Positions 36,201 to 46,900 of a DNA stretch of 64,000 bases are shown piece after piece. The notes beneath the pieces were generated by a model. That model had not been told where the DNA came from. It did no database searches and saw only the letters and a list, made by a program, of their open reading frames with translations. The stretch is taken from positions 21,489,001-21,553,000 of the forward strand of contig NC_064437.1 of assembly GCF_023343835.1 (NCBI RefSeq). The letters run 5' to 3'. Position numbers and translations under genes: made by a program. Each line of letters opens with the position of its first letter. Position 1 is the first letter of the stretch. Source of the DNA: Lagopus muta. Lineage: Eukaryota; Chordata; Aves; Galliformes; Phasianidae.

Positions 36201-37893
36201 TTCAGATTCTTCCTTTAGCTTAAATTTTTCCAATATTAACATTTTTTCCCCTATCCTGCTTGCTTAAAAATTGTTTTCAGTGTCTGATTTTTTCCATTCC
36301 TTTGCTAAAATATTTCCACTGCATTTTGTAGGAGGCAATGAGATTCAGTATTATCCTTTCTATTTGTTCAAGTTAGGAATTCTTTCTAACTCAAGATTTT
36401 ATGTGCTATGTTTTGTCCACTAGTCCAGATTTCCAGAATAAAAAGAACACAGTGCCTTTCTGCAACTGCTAATGCTTCAGTATTTCAGCATCAATCTCTT
36501 TATGCAGTATACACAAGAAATTCTACTTTCCTAGTCCCATGCACCTACGCTTGAGTAATGAAAGGCTGAATTAACTATTTTTGCCATGTCCCTTAATGAA
36601 AAATGAATATCAGGATCTTTGGCTGTTTTAACCCTTAGTCCTGCCAGATCTTCATGGTGTATTAGTCAGATGCCAATGAAATTATTATTTTTATGAACAA
36701 ACTAACATTTGGCAGTACTAATCTCAGAAATTACTCCCAAAACAACTTAAGGAAATGGCTGACCAGTGCAATAGGGGGTTGGATACCATCCAGATTCCGT
36801 ACACTGTACATCTGCTCGTTCACCATACGTGTATCCTTTGTTACAGACATAATGCAGTTGCTCAGACTCCCTGTAAGTCTTCTGCGAGGAATGTACAATT
36901 CCATTTGGAATTGATGGCACGCTACAAATAATATCTGAAGTTGAAAAAAACAAAATCCATAAATTCATATAATTTTATACAGTTTTATTTGCTGAGAATA
37001 CATCCCCACTGGAATAAAATTTAGTGGGATTTTTTTTTCCCTTTTGAATTTATTGAAATTATATCAATAAAAACACTTGCACTCAGAAGCTGTGTGGAAC
37101 TTAACTGAGAACTCTTCAGTGACATGATTGTGGGTGCCAAGTATGCTGTAGCACAGCAGGAGTAACAAACTGATTCATAAGACAGCTTTCAGGACTATGA
37201 TTAATTTTTTAATTGCTTTTAGAATTGTGTACAAGATAAGGGATTTTCTAAACTAAGCAACTAGGCTAGCTGAAATTTAAGATTTTTTTTTCATCTTTCT
37301 CATAATTTCATTTCCTTGTAATTTCCAGCAAATCTAAAGCTCTCTCATATTCAGCAGATAATCAATAAAATGATAGCATTACCAGAAAAAAAAATACAGC
37401 ATTAAAATACATGGTGAACTGACACTAGGATACCTGACTATCTATAGAAAAACTCAACATTCTCAGTTTCTTGCCAAACTCAGAATATCACCAAGATTTT
37501 GCACTTTCTAAAATTTGCATTCATAAAGCCAGATAAAATATAAGATTTTGTTTCCTAGGTCATAGAGCAAGACACCAGAGGGTTGTCTTAGATTTTTTTG
37601 CTGGATTTATTTTATAATTAGAATGAAATAAATCTCAGCAGAATTGTCTTTATTTAATAAAAATCACTATATTCTACAAATAGTGCCAGCACGTGTGATT
37701 TAGATCACTTTATCCTTGCACTCTGCTCAGCACTGGTGAAACTGCATGTAGAGTATTCTGTCCAGGTCTAACCTCCCCAGTAGAAGAAAGTCATAGACAT
37801 TCTGGAGCTGGTCCAGTGATAGGCCAAGAAGATAATTAATTTGCTTAAATAAACACTGAAGTGACTAAATCTTTTATAGATTATTATATTATA

Positions 37894-37949
<56 letters not shown>

Positions 37950-40900
37950 TTATATTGAAGTTAGTTTCAAAGAAATTGAGTGCAGCCTGGAAAAACACAG
38001 TTTGCAGTGAAAACATGGAACAAACAGGTATGGTCCACTATGACTGTACTGATACATACAATGCTCTCAGATTTTACTTTCTTATCCTATTTCTGCAAAT
38101 ATACAATGGAGACTCTTTAGAGGCAACGTATGCTGTGGAATGAAATTAAAGCTTTGTAACAGTTCCTAGAAGTCCATGAGAATAAAGTTTCTTATGGATA
38201 ATAGTGTTTTACCTTGGCACTGAGGTACATCACTGTCCCATTTTCCATTAGAAGAGCAATGTATTGCTTTAGATCCAACAAGCTTGTAATGTTCATTACA
38301 TTGAAACTCTATGACCTGGCCAAAGGAATACTCTTGGTTTAGCTCAAATGCACCACTTACAACTATTCTTCCATTTTCTGGTGCTTTTACAGGTAAACAC
38401 TTTGCAACTGGAAAGCAAAACAAAACAAAACAAATAAACCAAAGGGAAAAACAATCACTTTGAGGCCTATCACTAAAATAAATTTATACATACAACAAGT
38501 TAAAATATAGATAGATCACTGTGATTATCTTAAACATTTTTAACAAGTGTTCAGACTTATTATGCATTCTAGTACTATTTGCTCGCTTTCAACTGAATAA
38601 AAACTTGTCAGTCACGAAGGAAGAAGTTTGTGAGGACTTAGGAATTGCAGTACTTTGGCAACATGTGACGAAAAATATTGAAGCCATTGCTCTGAATTAA
38701 GCAGAGAGCTAGGTGTATGCCTAAATTTAAGGACACTCAAATTCCAGTAAATTGAATGTGGAATACCTGAGACCAGCTGTTAGGAAACATCAAAACTCAC
38801 ATATCTAATATTAAAAATTACTTTTAAAAAGTTAAAAGTTATCTCTGGGGAGAAAGGATGATTACTTCCATAATCGTACAGGTTTGAAACTGGTGAAAAG
38901 GTTTCCAAATTCAGTAACTAGTACTATCTAAGCCATCCAGTCTATTCAGGTCTGAGGACTAGGTCTTTTATTCTCTTTATTTCTTACTAATGTCAAACTT
39001 CTAACAAAATCTTAATGGACACAATATTCATAAGGACAGAGGAGAAAATAAGCTACAATACACGTATAAATATACATGTAAAATGTCTTATCCCAGCTGA
39101 CTTTTATAACTATGTTTTGCAGATACTTATTCTACATACAGAGTCTGTACATGAGGTAGAGCTTTAAGCCATCTGGGAGTGATAAGACTCAATTTTGTGA
39201 GCGATTTTTGGTAAAAGTTTGAATAATTATTGGATTAAAAAAGCTGAGTGGGTATTGTATGAGTTTCACTGCTGCATAATTTGAGTTTAGACGTACGTAC
39301 ATCTGTGCAAATTAATATTAGGAGTTTGATCAGTGAATATTCTTGAGCAGTTATTTACAACATAAGCAATCATAGTAATCAGAATAGACAATAGAAGTGC
39401 CACAGAGAGTAGTGAGATCATAGACAAGTTCTAGATAGTATCAGAGAGATAAAAAGTCAGTTTCATAAGGAATGAAATGTCAATTTCTCTTTACCTTCAC
39501 AGTGGGGGATGTCATTGCTCCATCCCTCTGCAAGACACTCACGGTAATTTTTCTGGCTAAGCATTCGGTATCTTACAAAATAAAGTGAACAAAAAATTAC
39601 AGTCTTAGCAATACTGCTGCTTTGGAAACAAGGGAAGTAGGTTTCAGATGTTCTAGCATAGACTAACCAAAACATGATTAAAAAAAAAAACAAACAACAC
39701 TGTTTTCCTGCCCATCTTCCCTATTTTTGTTTCTTTTACTTGCATATGGTAAAAATACAAAAAAAAAAAAAAAAAAAAAACACTCATAAAGTAGCTTTCT
39801 AATAGGTAAAACATTAACTTCATTACAGAGGCATCAAGCTCTACATAACAAGTAACCTAAGGGTGATTTACACAGTCATTAGCAAGATTAAATTTCTTGT
39901 GGTCTCTGTTCCACTAAGACTGAAAGCCATGGGACAGCATCAAAATCAGACATAACCCAAACCATATGCATCCCATGCTTCACTGAATTAGTATCATTTT
40001 AGGCTTGAGGGCATCGTAGACACAATGACACAGCTTCTGACCATTCTGGAATGTATTCAGAAGATTACAGCTAGTCTAAAATGACTATGAAGAACTGTCT
40101 GCCTGCACTTACGAGATTAAGGAGAATATTGATTTCCTAACTTATATATGTACATCTTCCAGTAACACAAAGTCTTCAAAAACATGGCTAAAACACTGTA
40201 CTACGGTTATAGCTGATTTGCATTTCATGAAGAAATAATCCAGTTATCAGCATACTTACCTAAACACAACACTACACATCTGCCTTGCTGCAGCTTTCAT
40301 TGGAGAAGATGAACAGAGAGAGATAAGAGAATTTCTTCCAAGCAGTAAGTGAAGAGATGTTACTCAATCTACCAGAAACATCTTCCTTCAGTAACTCTCT
40401 CCTTTCATAACTCACAGAAATGATTTAAGGAGGTTTGATGTGTTGTAGTTTAGAATAGACGATTCCATTGTACAGTCTAATGACTTCTCCAACATAACTG
40501 CATAACGACTGCCTACTGAGAGTACTAATGGCAGTGCGTGAAGCTGCATTTCCATCTGAACTGGCTACCTTGTCAAGTCGTTAGCCTGCTTTGAGGCAGA
40601 AAATTCGTTTTGCTTTCCACTCAGGCAGCCATAATTTCAAGTGAGCTACAACCTTATCTGAGACTTGGGATGACAGCTCCGTTTGTGTGAGGTACAGTTG
40701 TTCCAATACCACTAAACTTCTGACCAGACATAGGAAAAAGTTACGTTTAGTATTGTAATTACAGTATTTTCAGTTAAACAACAATTTCTTATTCTTAAAT
40801 ATGAGCAAGTTGGCAGCTGCTTTACAGACAACAAATTTATAACCAGTACTTCTATTAACATTAAAACCTTAACTCCTAATATTGAGTTAAATAACATTAC

Positions 40901-43900
40901 CCATCATTACATCTGTATTCAACTCTGGCACCAAAGACAAACTCGTTTCCAGCAGTAAGCTGAAAGGAACCAAACTCAGTATCTCCAGGATGTCCACAGG
41001 GCTTACCTGGTAAGAAAGAAATAGTTAAAAAGCAAGTACTTAACCAAATACAGAGGAATGAAAGTGTGAAAGGTAGCACTTTTCTTTTAATTAATAGAGT
41101 GTGTTTTGAACAACTATTCAATGCAAAATGTTCAGCATTACCTTGATTAACCTTCTTTTCTTTTAGTCATTGTTTTCAATAAGAACATAGTAGAATGAGT
41201 TTTTTTTTTTTTCCTTTCTTTTAATCTAAATAGCAAATTAGGAGCCTTTGCTCCTTTAAAAAAGACTAATCTCATTTTAAGCTTTATGACACATTTTAAA
41301 GACAGAATGTAACATCAGTTTTTCATATAACTTCTGACACAGACCATTCCAAACCTTCCACTATAGAAGCCATCCATGGCTGGCATTTAAATATCCTCAG
41401 TCTGATGGGAATTGTGCTGAAAAAAGAGTGATTATCTGAAGCCACAGCAGTAATGTGGCTCAAGTTTCCCCTAGGACTGCTCTTATGGTCTGGCCTCAAT
41501 TGGATTCCAAAACAGAATTGCAAAAATGAGAACGTGGTCTCTGTCATAGGTGACTTGAATACAAAACTTGAAGGCATATGTGTAAGTTTACCAATAACAC
41601 TTAACTGGGAGGAGCTGTTGACCCCTTTGAGGAAAGAGAGACCTTGAAGAGAGATCTTTGTCAACTGAATAGTTGAGCAGTCCTCAACCCTGTGAAGTTT
41701 AACAAGAGCAAGTGCTGGCCAGGGGAATGAACATGGCACCAAACTGTCAGAGTTCAAGGAGCTCTGAGCACCTCTCTCAGACATAGGGTTTAGATTTTGT
41801 GTGGCTCCACATGGAGACAGAAGTTGGATTCTGATTCTTGTGGGTCCTTCCATGTCAGACTATTCCACGATCCTATAATTCTCATTTATCTCCCTTAGAT
41901 ATTATAATAAGGACTGCAAAATAGATTGCATGGCTAAATTTTACTAGGCATCGTCAGAAGACATCCTTCCTAGTCTCTATCAAACAAGGCATTTTCATTT
42001 CTTGCTACACATCAGCATCCCTGTTTTTTTATTTTGTTTGTTTGTTTCGTTTGTTTGTTTTTTAATCCAAATAAGAGATGTTTGAATAGGCCCTAAATTT
42101 CTTTCAGTGTGATTCAAAGAAAATAGATCTCTCCATTGTAAATTTTGCTATCTAGTGTGATCTGTCATGAAAAGTGAATATGAGCACATTATCTGTACCA
42201 AATCATCCTCTTTTTCCCTCTACATGTACCTTACCAGTTTCAGCATCAGTTCACAGGGTGGCAGTATTCACTAAAATATGTAACTAAAAAACTACACTAA
42301 TTTTAGTATAATTGGAAAGATTTCTGTGCACCAAGTATTTATGCAAATGTATTTAGAAGTAAGAAAGTAACAAAAAAAAAAATCCACCCCAATTTAAAAT
42401 ATAAAAGAAACTACCAACAAGTCTATTAATTATTTTTTACTTAAAATATCTATTGATCTCTGAAACTTAATTTTGTATGATTAAGCCAAGTAGTTGTATT
42501 GAGACAGACAAAATTTCTATGAAATACACGGGAGAAAAAAGCTCAAATGCCTAATATTTATTTGTGTTTAGTACTCATTCATTATAGAAAGTATCTTCTG
42601 ACTAACAATAATTAAGTTCCACTTCCTCAGTGAAATCAGTATGAAAGTGTGAGACACTTCTAAACTCTTAACATGGTACAACAGAAATAATAAGCAGCAG
42701 CTTTTATCCTCACCTGAGTTTTCCTTTATAGTTTGAAAGAAAAGGCATGGGAAAACAAATTCTATAATTTTTTAATGCCAAAAAGTCCAATCAACTTCCA
42801 AGAAGCTGTATCCTTTAAAACAAGTTGAATAAACTAAAGAGAAACAAATAATTTCTTTAACTTGCATTCAGAAGATAGGTTAGTGCTTTATTTTGCTTAG
42901 ACTTGAAGTTTCATCAACATTAGACTTGTAAAATTCTGGAAGTGATCTCTCAGTACTTACTCCTGCATTCCGTGTTGCCTTGTTGCTTCCACTCTCCATC
43001 AGCACACTTGACCACAATTCGTCCTATTTTCATATATCCAGGCCGACATTTGTATGTTACTAGAGTATCATGTGGATAGGGAGGGTTGTCCCATGCTTCA
43101 GTAGGTATTTCTTTAACTCTCCTTGGAGGAGGTTGTTCGCAAGCTAGAAATTATAAATAAAAATATTGGTGATTGAGACACATGCTACACCTCCAAAATA
43201 GTTTTACAATAGAAAATGTAGCAAGAAATCCTGGGTATAATTGTGATCAAATGCATGTATCTTTTCTACTTCGTTATGAAATGGGAAACTGTTAAGAATC
43301 CACATTTTGTGGGGTACGAACAGACATTTTGTAGGACAGGATGGAAAAACAGTCAAGCCAATGGAAAATGCAAACACACGCTGGGCAGCCATCATTCAAA
43401 ATAAATTTCAGTTACGAAAACTGCAACCAGAGATTAGCGCCTCAGTTCAAACCAAAAACATCTGCTACCCCTGCATCTGCAGAAGCTCCTCCATGCCAGT
43501 CCTTCTGCTGTTAGTACTCTTTTCCAGCTATTTTATTCTGCAGCCACCACCACCACCTTTGCTGACAGTAAGCTCATGCTCCACTTGGTCAAGATCTGTC
43601 AGACTTCCGTTTTAGATCCCCTAAATTTTCTGTTTGGCTAAAGTTATGATCTTCTAAAGCATTCTATAAGGTTCTTATGACATGCTACTTGTTACACGGT
43701 GTAATTCATTCTGCGTATTCACTTTAATCTTTGTAAGCTTTAAAGTATTTTGATTCAGTTTGGGCTGTGGAGTAGGAGATATCTGATGTTTTTCATTAAC
43801 TCAATATTATGCAGTCTTCCCCAAAAGCTCCTTATGAAGCTTTCTTTGGTGCCTGTGAAATGTACAGCCCATATGAATTTTTAAAAATGGACCTGAATTA

Positions 43901-46900
43901 ATTTTATTAAGAGCATTTTCAACAATTTAAGAATAAGAAAAGTGAGACTGAAGGGGGAAAATAATTAAAAAAAAAAAAAAAAGGAAGTTGTTAAGAAACA
44001 TAACCTCATATCAAGAATGTTAAAAAATATTTTTTGTGTGTGTGTTTGTAATCATTAACTTAATTTCATTGACCTAGTTTCAATCTCTCTGCCTAGATGA
44101 CTGAAATGTACTTTAAAGACTGAAGTTTTACCTACAGTAACAGACTCTGGGCAGTGTAGCTGATTAGTTATAACGCTGTCTATTTTACATCTGAACATCA
44201 AAATTGAGAACTGATGAAAAGTGATCTCTGAGAAATTAAAACTTAGAAAAGAAATGGGAAATGTCTGCTAGAAATAGAAGTTTCTTGATGAATGAAATTA
44301 ATTGCTAAGTATAGAGCTGGAACCAAAACCTAAACTAGTTTAGTTGTAGGGCTCCCGGTCTGAGAAAGCAGCAGTGCTGATAGTCCAAGTGCTGCCTGAA
44401 AGTGAGAGTACAGGAAAAATATTTAGGAACTTAAGGGGATAGAAGGGCCATCACAGTCAGAGATTAAGTAGTGCGATTTCTAATACAAAATGAGCAGAAA
44501 AAAATCCTAATCCTTCTACATCAAAGTGTAAAAATTTTGAAAAGTGTAATTCTGTAGCTGTGGCATTTCGAAAGTATAAAGAAAAGAATGCTCACTGTGA
44601 GATCTAATAACTTTCTTTTGACTGGCATAAGTAGGTGGGAGAGGTAGGCGAGCTTTGAGGACACCGCTGAGGTGATAAAGGAAGTGTCAGACCTCCCACA
44701 GGTTCATCACTTTCCCAACTATTTCAGTTACTCTGAAAACAACGATGTTCCTTCCAACCAACCATCCTGAGAAGATAGCTCTGTCCACTAGAGGGTACTC
44801 TACCAACAAAAAAAGTGGCAGGGACTTCCACTCTCATTTGCAAGATACATTCACATTTTAATACCTTTTTTTTTTTATCTCCAAAAATCTAGGAGTAAGT
44901 TAAATGAAGAGTATTCCTCTAGGTGGCTCCATCTTGCAAATGTGTAAAAAGTGGTTATTTTGCCCAAGAAAGACTGTCTGCAGAGATGGAACAAGGGATT
45001 TTTTCTGGTTCTGCACAGAATCAGCTCTTTAGAGCTTGTTAAGCTTGTTAATACCAATGCTTTCAGTTTGTGTGTAGAGAAAGCACAGACCAAATTCTAC
45101 GATTTCAAGAACAGCTTAATAGTTATACATGTAACTAACTTTTCTTGTCTTCTATGCATACACCTGCTTGTTAGCAACTGCAAGACTATTCAGACAACAA
45201 ATCAACACCTCAATCATCTCACATTCAAACCAACGCACCAATTTTAGATTCCATTTATAAAAAGTTCATAGAGAAATTGCACACGGGTGTCTTAGCTGTC
45301 TCTTATTCAGACATCTAAATTTGTTGCTTTCAACCTCATTTGTTTAAAAAAAAAATAAAGCTTATTTTTTTCAGGTTTTATACCTCATCATTTGACCTAT
45401 TAGCCTATTTTTCATTTCATACCTACAATAAATAGTATGTAAGAATTTGTTCTAGGAATCGACATTTTCAATGTACCGTAATGTCCTCCATTGTACATTT
45501 GAGTACTTGCTTAAAAAACAACCACACACACAAACAAAATCCATACAGTTTATCATGACATAGAATGCTGTGACATAATGACATCATTGAATTTGAAGAT
45601 GTTATGATTTCTCTGAACTGTGAAAAATTTTTCATATGACAGCAAGTCAGTCAGGCTGAAATTGAAGATAGTATGGGGCAATGTTGGATGTCCAGACTGA
45701 ACTGACTTCTGCAAGGACAGAATTCTGCCACAGTGCACATCTTGCACATCCATAGGCTAGGCAAGGGTTTTCAGCAGAGGAGAGCTTCTCTGCTGTATTC
45801 TCCTCTTATTTCTGATTTATATTTTCATTGTCTGTTGTGCAGAGTGGGGATTCTACACCTCCTTGCTTATGTTAAAAAACAAACAATACAAAAATGATCT
45901 CCTGACAGTCTCTTAACCACTACATTATGTTTCTCCCTGGATTTCATTTCAACTCTCTGATTGTTCTTCACTATACTGCACTGATATCAGCCTATGTGAC
46001 AGCAAGTGTTACTGCCAAGTGCTGTAGTATGCATATGTATTTCTGACTACAATTAGTTAATACTCTTTTTAAATGTGGTTTCTTAGTAGTTTGAGCTGGC
46101 AAGATGTACTTCAAAATTATATCAATTACATCATGCACTTTGATCTGTGTACTCAACAAAATTGGGATTTATTTACTTTTACATTAGCACGTACAGCTTA
46201 AATGCATTCCTTCAAACACTTCAGTGGGAAACCAGAACAGCTGTAATAAATCATTTATTAAACACATGTGACTTGATCATGATTAGAAATAGCTCAAATT
46301 ACTTTCCCACCATTATTATGCTGGTAGCAACTTCCAGAACACCCAGCACAAACTGCAAATTCAGGTAGAAGTACTCAAGCAATAATCCAGCTCTCAAATG
46401 ACTCACACAGTCTTCCAGTATGAAGACTGAAATAAGAAAGCTGCAGGACACATGGTAAGAGGTGCCCCAAAACAAACCAAATGTTGCTAAACTGCTGCCA
46501 TTCCTTTGCAAACTTCTTGAGCTAAAGAAAGCACCTCGAAAAGGTAATGCAAATTCAAGCAAACTCCCTTTACAAGTTCCAGGATCTTTCTAGACTAATT
46601 TGCAAATGAAATAAGCTTTTGTAGTTGCTTTGGAGCAGTATTTATACACTGTAAGTCCATATTAAAAATATGCTAAATTTCAGAAACGTCCTGGTTTTTT
46701 TTTTTTTTTTTTTTTTTCATTTTCAAAGTAAAATGTATCATATTGTTTTGATTAATAAAGTCTTCATAATCTTTACCCAAAGTTAACAACAACCTGAACT
46801 GAACTAAGATATACTAGCTCAAAACCACATGGTGCCTTTTCCCCAGTCTTTGTACAAGAAAACAAACAGACAAAGCAAAACAAATTACTAAAAATCATAT

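Noticed and set aside
41323-41853. 176-codon minus-strand open frame
   Set aside because: It is antisense to an old CR1 fragment and has no protein family signature.
44830-44945. 12-base inverted repeat (CATTTGCAAGAT and its complement)
   Set aside because: Short arms about 90 bases apart could easily arise by chance in AT-rich sequence.
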